Shown one piece after another: positions 1 through 6,643 of a stretch of 8,849 bases of DNA (the stretch's first letter is position 1; each line of letters starts with the position of its first letter). The stretch covers positions 1-8,849 of the forward strand of contig VGLX01000033.1 of the NCBI GenBank assembly GCA_016866645.1. The letters are read 5' to 3'. Under the pieces are notes generated by a model. That model saw nothing but the letters and a program-made list of their open reading frames with translations. It had not been told where the DNA came from and did no database searches. The position numbers and the translations under genes were made by a program. The stretch comes from Candidatus Woesearchaeota archaeon (GTDB lineage: Archaea; Nanobdellota; Nanobdellia; SCGC-AAA011-G17; VGLX01).

Positions 1-203
1 TTCCCTGTCCATCACCGAATACGTTTTTTGGAACGCCACAATCCTTCACCTACAAGGCGCCCCCTAAAAACCTCCCCTCCCAATCCACTAATAATAAGCA
101 TTCACTAGAATAAGATTATTTAGGTAATCCAAAATATATTCCCAATTACACATATAAGCCCATCAATAACCCACGTCAAAGCTTAATACATACCTGTAAA
201 AAC
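1..203. other. A/C-rich left flank, no assignable gene
   Basis: All three forward frames are open at the left edge. One closes at the TAA at 65-67 and the other two close near 110, so any could be the last codons of a gene lying mostly outside the window; nothing separates them. The minus strand has an ATG (complement of 10-12) preceded by a GGTG-like sequence, too close to the edge to support a gene. Bases 110-203 are A/T/C-rich and look intergenic. I see no tRNA, CRISPR or convincing promoter. Together with 204-320 (IS end and transposase leader) this makes up the first 320 bases without a gene. Confidence 0.5.
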
Positions 204-227
204 TAGACCGTGAAGTTAATTGGTGAT
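204..227 (+). repeat. Left terminal inverted repeat of the IS
   Basis: It matches the reverse complement of 1240-1263 at 21 of 24 positions. The core TGAAGTTA-TTGGTGAT (211-227, one internal mismatch) is preceded by TAGAC and a two-base mismatch. Outside position 204 and inside 227 the similarity stops. Confidence 0.8.
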
Positions 228-238
228 AGGTTTTTATT
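226..238 (+). promoter_or_regulatory. Possible transposase promoter (TATA-like)
   Basis: ATAGGTTTTTATT begins at the inner edge of the left inverted repeat and loosely resembles the AAAGGTTTAWATA boxes elsewhere in the window. Transcription would start near 258-264 and leave a roughly 60-base G-rich leader. Overlap with the repeat would let transposase binding repress its own gene, which is an inference. The match is weak. Confidence 0.3.
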
Positions 239-304
239 CTTCTGAATCTTTAGGTTTGTTGACTTAAAGGGAGGGTTTGGAAGGGGTTTTGCGCCCTGGG
301 TTTT

Positions 305-311
305 GGAGGTG
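305..311 (+). promoter_or_regulatory. Strong Shine-Dalgarno site fixing the transposase start
   Basis: GGAGGTG is fully complementary to the archaeal 16S rRNA 3' end and lies nine bases before the ATG at 321. A longer reading from the TTG at 303 would put this site inside the coding region with no ribosome-binding site of its own, so 321 is preferred. Confidence 0.85.
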
Positions 312-320
312 CGAATCCCT

Positions 321-1175
321 ATGAAGTGTGTAAGTTGTGGTTCTTGTTATGTGGTGCGTGATGGTTTTTTGGAGGATGGTGGGCAGAGGTTTAAGTGTAA
401 GGGTTGTGGTAAGCGTTTTTGTGAGACAACTGGCAGTTTTTTTCATAAGCATAGGATTCCGGTAGATGTTGTCAAATGTGCTATTTTCTTTCACTTGTTT
501 GTGACTGCTGGTGTTGCGAGGGTTTTTGTACGTTACTTGTATGGTTGTAGTATCAGCGAGTCTGCTATTTGCGCTTGGTCGAGAAAATTTCTTGACAGGA
601 TAAGTGAGATTGAGGTTGAGCCTTCAGATGGTAAGAGCTGGCCTTTGAAAGTCAGACATACTGATGAGAAGCAGATAAAGGTTAAGAAAGAGACGGCATG
701 GTGGTTAAACACCGTCGATGAAACAGGAAAACCTTTGACTGCCAGCATAGTCCCGAGCAGAGATGGAGAATCTGTCAAAGAGCATATGAGAAAACACAAA
801 AACTTCGAGAAAGATGTTGATATCATGGTAACTGACGGAATGCCAAGCTATCATAAATCTGTCAAGATTTTCGGAAGAAAATGCTATCATGCAGTAACAG
901 GCTTAGAAGAACAAACGTTCAACATAAGAAAAAAATTATTTTTCCTATCAAACCTCCCTGTAGAAAGACTGCACAGCCTTATCGATTCTTTCATACAGTT
1001 GAAAGTCAGAGGAAACTTTTCAAACCTAGAACAAGCAGACAGGACTAGAAAAGCATTCATGTTAACGCAGCTCATAAAAAAAGAGATAAAGCTAGGAAAA
1101 AGGAGCGTAACATTCCCAACCGCCCTAAAAGAGCACAAACCACTGATGGAGATAGCTGTTACCGCCAAAACCTAA
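321..1175 (+). CDS. Zinc-ribbon DDE transposase, IS6/IS240-like
   Basis: This 284-aa protein should catalyse cutting and joining of the IS ends. Numbered from the ATG at 321, a zinc ribbon comes first (C3-x2-C6 and C26-x2-C29, with extra Cys at 9 and 34). A helical helix-turn-helix-like stretch follows at about 46-92. The RNase H-like catalytic core comes next: D115 (HTDEKQ), D172 in VTDGMPSY and E215 in PVERLHS, followed by K-x-R-G, as in the DDE core of IS6/IS240 transposases. Size is normal for the group and no frameshift is seen. The frame stays open upstream to a TTG at 303, but the ribosome-binding site favours 321. Codon use is split: the first hundred or so codons are G/T-rich (GGT, GTT, TGT), the rest A-ending (AGA, GGA, CTA). 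Transposase identity is firm; family assignment is moderate. Confidence 0.9.
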   Translation: MKCVSCGSCYVVRDGFLEDGGQRFKCKGCGKRFCETTGSFFHKHRIPVDVVKCAIFFHLFVTAGVARVFVRYLYGCSISESAICAWSRKFLDRISEIEVEPSDGKSWPLKVRHTDEKQIKVKKETAWWLNTVDETGKPLTASIVPSRDGESVKEHMRKHKNFEKDVDIMVTDGMPSYHKSVKIFGRKCYHAVTGLEEQTFNIRKKLFFLSNLPVERLHSLIDSFIQLKVRGNFSNLEQADRTRKAFMLTQLIKKEIKLGKRSVTFPTALKEHKPLMEIAVTAKT

Positions 1176-1239
1176 CCCCAGCACAACCCTCAGGATAAAA
1201 GCTGTGAACTAGCAAGAACCATAACAACCCAACAGGATC
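1176..1239 (+). other. Non-coding 3' part of the IS
   Basis: These 64 bases lie between the transposase stop and the right repeat and are A/C-rich, for example runs of CCCC and CCC near 1176-1191. No ORF, T-run terminator or clear hairpin is visible. The composition mirrors the G/T-rich leader at the other end of the element. Confidence 0.5.
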
Positions 1240-1263
1240 ATCACCAAATAACTTCATAGTCTA
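1240..1263 (-). repeat. Right terminal inverted repeat of the IS
   Basis: The reverse complement matches 204-227 at 21 of 24 positions. It ends ten bases before the promoter box of the downstream operon, so the IS sits directly against that promoter. Confidence 0.8.
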
Positions 1264-1272
1264 AGCTTAAAG

Positions 1273-1287
1273 AAAGGTTTATATAAT
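1273..1287 (+). promoter_or_regulatory. Archaeal BRE/TATA promoter of the four-gene operon
   Basis: AAAGGTTTATATAAT combines a purine-rich BRE-like stretch with a TATA box (1278-1287). At the usual archaeal spacing, transcription starts near 1305-1310, giving a leader of about 35-40 bases before the ATG at 1345. Twelve of the first 13 bases match the box at 8360-8372. A second AT-rich run at 1321-1336 is too close to the gene to be the main box. The leader has no clear Shine-Dalgarno site before 1345. Confidence 0.75.
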
Positions 1288-1344
1288 GAGGCAATAATCC
1301 GAAAAGAGTCGAGATAGATGATATTATATATAATTAACTAAAAA

Positions 1345-3480
1345 ATGCTCAAGCCTTTCAAAATCTTCAAAAAACAGCTACATCCTGATAAGACAAGAGG
1401 CGAAAACATAGAAATAGCCATACCATTAGCTTCTCTCCTAGGCTTAAAGCTCCAAGGCCAGCCACACCAGAACTTCATGAGCCTAGTCTACAGCCTCATA
1501 GAAGAAAAGCCAACAATAATTCCTCCGAAAGAAGAGGAAAAAGATAGTCTAGAAACACTGATCGCGCTAGAGGATGTAAACAACGTCATAAAAACAGACT
1601 GTGCAGGAGAGAAAAGCCTAAACAATATCAGAGACGGCGCAATACAGGACTTCGACCAAAAATTCAACAGCCTAAGGCATGAGTATAACCATCTAGAGAA
1701 AGACAAAGCGAAAACGCTGATCAACAAGTCATTGCACTTCTTACTCAGCCAGAAAGACACGTCGCTAACGCCCTTGCTGAACGCAGCAGAAAAGCTGCCG
1801 ATACAAAAAGACTCAAACCTGAGATACTACCATAACTGGTTCCTAGTCGGAGAGAGATTGAAACAAGAGCTGAACAAATCATTCGAGATAATAGCCAAAA
1901 ACCTAGAAGAACAAGACCTAAACAAACCGATAAAAGAACTGAAACAAGAGCTGAACCAAAAGTCTGTAAAATATTCTGAAGAGCTGAACAGATCCTTAGA
2001 AAACAAGTACATATCCCTGCTTGTCCAGCAGTTAGGGCTAAGCAAAAACGAACAGGCCAAAGCATTGCACAGCCTAGCGACGGTAAACACGATGGTCCTG
2101 CCTAAGCTGAGAACAGTCACAGACCATACGAGCAAAGACCTGACAGACCTGATAAAATACCAGTTCCCGGACAAGGACCTGTACTGCATAGAAGAGGCCT
2201 CGAACAGCAAAGACGCACAAGCCAAGACTGTAAAGTACGAATTCTTCACAAACGGCCTGACCATAGAAGACGACGGCCACGGCATGGGCGAGAAGATGTT
2301 CTTCGAAGAATACCCGTTCCCTTACCTTTCAGTGAAGCACGGGGAGCTGAACATCGGAAGGTTCGGAGCAGGAGCCAAGGCCAAGCTCGTAGAAGTGCTG
2401 AAGAACAACGGGGAAGTCATAGTAGAAACGAAAACAAGACAAGGGAAGGCACTAAAGCAGAGGTATTTCATGCATGACCAAGAGCTGTACATAAGCTTCT
2501 CAAAATCAGACAAGACCAAGACAGGAACAAAAGTGACTATACTAAGCCCGAAAAGAAGCAAAGAAGACGAAGCCAACCAGAAAAGCCTGATAAGGGAAAG
2601 GCTAAGCTACTTCGATCCGAACAAGACAACAGTAATATCCGGAAAAGAAAAGATAAACAGGAACAGCGCTTTGAAAAAAGAGGCAGTAGAGGACATAGTC
2701 TACAAAGATGAGCACAACAAGACATATTTCAGTACAGAGAAAAAAGGAGACGTAGTCTTGCTATCAGGAGGGGTGCTGATAAGCAAGTCAAAAGCCCCAT
2801 TCAACCTTATAATCGAGGTACCATTAAGGTTCCAGCCAGTAGAAGGAAGGAACGACTTCGTATACAGCGAAGACCTGCGAGAATACATGGCACAAGTTTT
2901 CAGGCAAGCCATCCTCCCAAAGCTCGACAAGAAAAGCGCAGAATGGTTCATGAACAACAACGTGAACCAAAACCCGTTCTACCAGTTCGAACAGAAAACC
3001 AGCAAAGAGGAGATCATAAAGTTTTACAACACGCTCTATCCTGAAAAGAAGATATCACAAGACACAGCAATAATCAACTTGCCCAAAGGGGAAGTTAACC
3101 GGCTGAACAGCCTGACCGATAAGGCTTTGTTCGTAAAAAACAGGAAACACAAGCCACCCTACCTATTATCCATCGAGGAGTACAGCCTGCTTTCTGAGCA
3201 AAAAAAATCGGACAAGACAGAAGAAACGAAATATTCTATCCAAGAAGCGATGGCCAAGCACGAAACCGGACTGAACTATGCTGACAACTCATTCATGAAG
3301 AGAAGCAGGAAGATAACGCCAGTCTACTTGGACAGCATGAACCATGACACGCCGTTTTACTACAACCAAGAGAACAGCATGTTACTGATAAACATGAATC
3401 ATAAAGCCTTCAGGATGAAAGACGAAGCCAAGAAAAGCTTCTACCTGAGCCAGATGTTGAGGATAGCCACGAATGGTTAA
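1345..3480 (+). CDS. Soluble GHKL-fold (Hsp90/MutL/MORC-like) ATPase
   Basis: The 711-aa protein, gene A, shows the four signatures of a GHKL nucleotide-binding domain. The N-box is EEASNSKDA (283-291), with E283 at the expected base position and N287 for Mg-ATP. The remaining boxes are DDGHGMG (309-315), GRFGAGAKAK (338-347) and GTKVTIL (394-400). A VEGRNDF motif (499-505) lies in the following transducer-like region. Residues 1-265 are an unrecognised helical part with a charged, probably coiled-coil stretch around 165-225, where LKQELN occurs twice within an exact 17-bp DNA repeat (1859-1875, 1940-1956). Near the C-terminus is LLINMNHKAF (680-689), echoed in the next gene. No membrane segment or signal peptide is seen, so it is cytosolic. 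A TAA at 1339-1341 fixes the first possible ATG at 1345. ATP binding is well supported; the substrate is unknown. Confidence 0.85.
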   Translation: MLKPFKIFKKQLHPDKTRGENIEIAIPLASLLGLKLQGQPHQNFMSLVYSLIEEKPTIIPPKEEEKDSLETLIALEDVNNVIKTDCAGEKSLNNIRDGAIQDFDQKFNSLRHEYNHLEKDKAKTLINKSLHFLLSQKDTSLTPLLNAAEKLPIQKDSNLRYYHNWFLVGERLKQELNKSFEIIAKNLEEQDLNKPIKELKQELNQKSVKYSEELNRSLENKYISLLVQQLGLSKNEQAKALHSLATVNTMVLPKLRTVTDHTSKDLTDLIKYQFPDKDLYCIEEASNSKDAQAKTVKYEFFTNGLTIEDDGHGMGEKMFFEEYPFPYLSVKHGELNIGRFGAGAKAKLVEVLKNNGEVIVETKTRQGKALKQRYFMHDQELYISFSKSDKTKTGTKVTILSPKRSKEDEANQKSLIRERLSYFDPNKTTVISGKEKINRNSALKKEAVEDIVYKDEHNKTYFSTEKKGDVVLLSGGVLISKSKAPFNLIIEVPLRFQPVEGRNDFVYSEDLREYMAQVFRQAILPKLDKKSAEWFMNNNVNQNPFYQFEQKTSKEEIIKFYNTLYPEKKISQDTAIINLPKGEVNRLNSLTDKALFVKNRKHKPPYLLSIEEYSLLSEQKKSDKTEETKYSIQEAMAKHETGLNYADNSFMKRSRKITPVYLDSMNHDTPFYYNQENSMLLINMNHKAFRMKDEAKKSFYLSQMLRIATNG

Positions 3481-6400
3481 CACGCTAAGATTCGACTACT
3501 ACAAGCTTGAACTGATAAAATCAGACTTAGAGCTAGACAAGAAGCTAGGAGAAGAGCTGACAAAAGAAACCCTGGACCTTGACGAGATAAGCAAAGTGCT
3601 GCAGCTAACCGAGAAGATGGACAAGACAATAGCTGTGAGGAAAGTCAAGCATGCAGTAGAGAACCAGCTAGCATCCGCCAAAGAAGTCATAAGAGAGATT
3701 GCTGTACAGAACACAGTCGACGCTTACTTCGACCTGGAAAGCTTCCTCACCAAAAGGAACGAAAAGGTCCATTACCCCCTAAGAGTGGACGTCACGACAA
3801 AGAAAAAAGGAGAAAACACCTATGACCTAGAGATAAGGGATTACGCTACTGGAATGACCCAGCAGGATGTCCTTTACAAATACTTCGCGATAGGCGACAC
3901 CTCAAAACAGGACAAGAACTACCACGTAGGAGGCCACGGCAGAGGGGCCAAAGCAGGGCTGAACCATTGCAAGCAGATGACAGTCGAGTCTTTCGGCAAG
4001 AAGACCTGCGCGAAGAACAGTGACGGAGAATATTCCATCGAGATAGGAGAGAGCTCAGATGTCAGGGAAGGGACAAAGATCACCCTTGAGAATTTGGTGA
4101 TAAAAGAAGAGCCGTTACTAGCGTTGAAAGAGTTCGCAGGCAGGATAAGCAGCCAGTTCGACTTCAGGTTCAACGGAATAAAAGTTAATCAGAAAGACGA
4201 CAGTAACGAGCTAGGCAAGCTCCCGTTAGAAGAGACTAAGAAAATAAGAGAAACGCAGCAAGACCTCAGCGACCTCCTGCAAGCCAGCTCGAAACAAGCG
4301 CAAGGCCTAGAGCTGAAGCAGTCAGTGATGACCATCTTCGAAAAGCCACTAGACATAGATTACCTGAAAAGGGTTATAACATTGCCAGCAGGATACTTAC
4401 TGTCAAGGTCGAGGAATGAGATACCCAAACCGGTACAAGACGTATTGGAAGACAGGAACGAGAAGTCTTACAAGAAGTTCTTCACATACTTATATGACAA
4501 CTTAACAAAGATAGGCGCTTACGAGTTCAGGTTCATGGACTCTTTCTCGAAAAGGACGGACACATTATCAAAAATCGTTATAGACACTTACAAAGCAGCG
4601 AAGAAGACTGCCATAGCCTTCATGATAGGCTCATTATTATTCTTCTCGGTAGAAAACATCGTCAAGCCCGGGATAGACCTGGCCGCGTATTACATGTCAA
4701 AAGAGAATTACTTCTCAACCAAGGTCTTATCAAAAGTCCACAGGCCAGTAGCAGACGTGCATGAAATAATATCAAGCCTCTTCGGGCAGTCAAGGCTGTT
4801 CTCGAAGATAAAAAAGCGCCCGATAGGCTGCTACTCTTTCGAGCACAGGACTGGGAACAGCACAGAAAGGAGTTACAGAAAAGACATCTTTTTCAAGCTG
4901 ACATCTTATAATCGCATACTTCCTGATGGCAGCTGGACCAACATCGATGACAGCGAGCTTATGAGGCCGCGCCACCTCTACGAGGAGAAAGCTGTCACAG
5001 AAGTCTTCGTAAACCTGAACCTAGACTGCTACAAGAAAGAAAGCATTCTTCCTATGCCTATAGGCTACAGATTTGGTATGGCATTGACATCATTCGAGGC
5101 TTTCCCGGCGAACTTCCCGATGGACAAGCTCCCAAGGGACACTTATTTAGCAGGAACCATAAAAAAACCGGAAGGGAAGTACCCCGTACAATATGTTGTC
5201 ATAAAAGCGCCAGAGCTTATAGACCAGTTCGAAAAGCAAGACCCTGAAATGATAAAAAAGTTCACGCAGCTCCCGTTTAAGATAGTATACCCTGAAGACT
5301 TAGAGGCGAAACTTAAGCGGCTGGATGAGATACAAATCTCGCAAGCCAAGAAAGTGAAACTGGTCGCGAGCATAATCAAGGAATACCTGACTTACAACAC
5401 ATCTAAAGAAAATAACATCAAGTACATGAAGATGGACAACGTAGTCAACGACCCATTGAAATCAAAACAGGTTGACTGCGACGTGGCTAACGGCATACTC
5501 GCATCAATACTTAGGGAGAGGTATAATATACCTACGAAACTGGCAGTCGGCATCCAAGGCGTAGACGGAGAGCTGAACCTGAAATACGGCCACGGAGTAT
5601 GCGAAGCTTACATACGCGGACAAGGATGGGTAGAGCTAGACGCTACTCCAGGAATACTAAGCGAGGACATGCTTAAAACGGTTTACAACGACGGACCATC
5701 ATGGTACACGAAACTTTTCGACTGGCTGAAAAGCGTCATAAACCCTGATAAGAAGCCAGGCCAAGAATTAGAAGAAAAAGTAGTCGACGAGTACACAAAC
5801 TTAAGGCCAGAGCCTGTAGGCGTTTCAGACTATTTCAGGAAAGCGATGTATTACGGGATATCAGGCGCGCAGTTCCTGCTGAAGAACTACATGTATGTCA
5901 TCCCCGCAATGACCTCACTAGGTGTTTACGCTTGGCTCAGGCGCAGGAAGAAGAGAAACATGAGAAACCTCCCGGTAGTAGACACGAGAGTGAAAGAGGA
6001 AGACAAAGCCTATGAGGAGCGCATAACAATAAACAAAGGGATAGAATACCTGAAAAAAGGAGAGCTATCCTATGACCAGCAGGTGAATGATAAAAGCCTG
6101 GAAGACTTGGCTAAGAGCGAAATAGAACAAGGCCGTTACGTGCTGGACTACAACTTCTACAATGCCATAACCGAGATGAGCGGGATAAAAACCAAGAAGT
6201 ATGACGCTTCAGAAGAGGAAGATACTAAGAGCCCTATAACGCCCAAACTATTGAAGAACATAACTTTCGGCAACGAGATACGCAAGAAGAAGCAAGACGC
6301 TGAGAAGATATCAAGATACTCGAAAAACATCAACGCCCTGCAGGACATAGTCACGAACATATGCAAGTCCAACAGGCTAAGCCAAGTGAAAGTGACAGCT

Positions 6401-6643
6401 GAGTACGAGTTCGAAAGCAAGGACAAGATGTTCTCGTTCAAAGAGAGCTCGTTCAGCCCCAAGGTCTACGTCAACCTAGACCATAAGCTGATGGAAAAAA
6501 CACCACAGTCATTATACTTCGATGGGGAAGTGCTTGACAGCCTGGTATTCACAGTGGCGTTAGCGCAAAACCAGAGCATAGGCGAGATTTCAAACATGAA
6601 GAAGAAATACCTCAACAACGCGGTCCTCGGAGGCCAAGAATGA
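3473..6643 (+). CDS. Membrane GHKL ATPase fused to extracytoplasmic transglutaminase-like domain
   Basis: Gene B, 1056 aa, overlaps gene A by 8 bases; TGAGGA lies 9 bases before its ATG. An N-terminal GHKL domain has an N-box around EIAVQNTVDA (75-84), a degenerate G1 box DYATGM (123-128), GGHGRGAKAGL (153-163) and GTKITL (200-205), then SRNE (313-316). A hydrophobic segment follows at about 380-400 after KAAKK. Next comes a beta-rich region (about 480-560, motif LPMP) and a transglutaminase-like core: C669 in VDCDVAN, H707 in YGHGVCEAYI and D723 in ELDATPG, the Cys-His-Asp triad. A second hydrophobic segment (about 806-822) is followed by RRRKKR. Positive-inside reasoning puts both ends in the cytosol and the core outside, resembling TgpA-type proteins. 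The 234-aa tail contains VYVNLDHKLM (998-1007), like gene A. Protease versus cross-linking activity cannot be told. Domain calls are firm; topology is inferred. Confidence 0.88.
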   Translation: MVNTLRFDYYKLELIKSDLELDKKLGEELTKETLDLDEISKVLQLTEKMDKTIAVRKVKHAVENQLASAKEVIREIAVQNTVDAYFDLESFLTKRNEKVHYPLRVDVTTKKKGENTYDLEIRDYATGMTQQDVLYKYFAIGDTSKQDKNYHVGGHGRGAKAGLNHCKQMTVESFGKKTCAKNSDGEYSIEIGESSDVREGTKITLENLVIKEEPLLALKEFAGRISSQFDFRFNGIKVNQKDDSNELGKLPLEETKKIRETQQDLSDLLQASSKQAQGLELKQSVMTIFEKPLDIDYLKRVITLPAGYLLSRSRNEIPKPVQDVLEDRNEKSYKKFFTYLYDNLTKIGAYEFRFMDSFSKRTDTLSKIVIDTYKAAKKTAIAFMIGSLLFFSVENIVKPGIDLAAYYMSKENYFSTKVLSKVHRPVADVHEIISSLFGQSRLFSKIKKRPIGCYSFEHRTGNSTERSYRKDIFFKLTSYNRILPDGSWTNIDDSELMRPRHLYEEKAVTEVFVNLNLDCYKKESILPMPIGYRFGMALTSFEAFPANFPMDKLPRDTYLAGTIKKPEGKYPVQYVVIKAPELIDQFEKQDPEMIKKFTQLPFKIVYPEDLEAKLKRLDEIQISQAKKVKLVASIIKEYLTYNTSKENNIKYMKMDNVVNDPLKSKQVDCDVANGILASILRERYNIPTKLAVGIQGVDGELNLKYGHGVCEAYIRGQGWVELDATPGILSEDMLKTVYNDGPSWYTKLFDWLKSVINPDKKPGQELEEKVVDEYTNLRPEPVGVSDYFRKAMYYGISGAQFLLKNYMYVIPAMTSLGVYAWLRRRKKRNMRNLPVVDTRVKEEDKAYEERITINKGIEYLKKGELSYDQQVNDKSLEDLAKSEIEQGRYVLDYNFYNAITEMSGIKTKKYDASEEEDTKSPITPKLLKNITFGNEIRKKKQDAEKISRYSKNINALQDIVTNICKSNRLSQVKVTAEYEFESKDKMFSFKESSFSPKVYVNLDHKLMEKTPQSLYFDGEVLDSLVFTVALAQNQSIGEISNMKKKYLNNAVLGGQE
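6629..6633 (+). promoter_or_regulatory. Shine-Dalgarno site of gene C inside gene B
   Basis: GGAGG lies six bases before the ATG at 6640 and within the last codons of gene B. It supports independent or re-initiating translation at the ATGA stop/start overlap. Confidence 0.75.

Larger units (their letters stand above)
204..1263 (+). mobile_element. Complete insertion sequence, about 1060 bp, one DDE transposase, IS6/IS240-like
   Basis: A 24-bp sequence at 204-227 recurs inverted at 1240-1263 with 21 identities (three mismatches), bracketing a single transposase gene. The boundaries rest on where that match ends. No perfect target duplication abuts the repeats. An identical 8-mer (AAGCTTAA) occurs at 179-186 and 1263-1270, 8 bp being usual for IS6-type elements, but on the left it lies 17 bases outside the repeat. 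The family call comes from the transposase and is not certain: IS1595 and other zinc-ribbon DDE families are alternatives. The gene is unbroken, so the element may be active. Confidence 0.8.

Noticed and set aside
303..320. Start of the transposase at TTG 303
   Set aside because: The GGAGGTG site at 305-311 lies nine bases before ATG 321 and would be inside the coding region; no ribosome-binding site precedes 303.
1859..1956. 17-bp direct repeat (1859-1875, 1940-1956) as a mobile or regulatory repeat
   Set aside because: It encodes the same LKQELN-type coiled-coil residues in gene A in the same reading frame, so protein sequence explains it.
1827..2285. Minus-strand ORF of 152 codons
   Set aside because: It lies wholly antisense to gene A across the start of its GHKL domain and has Ser/Phe/Leu-rich shadow composition with no recognisable motif.
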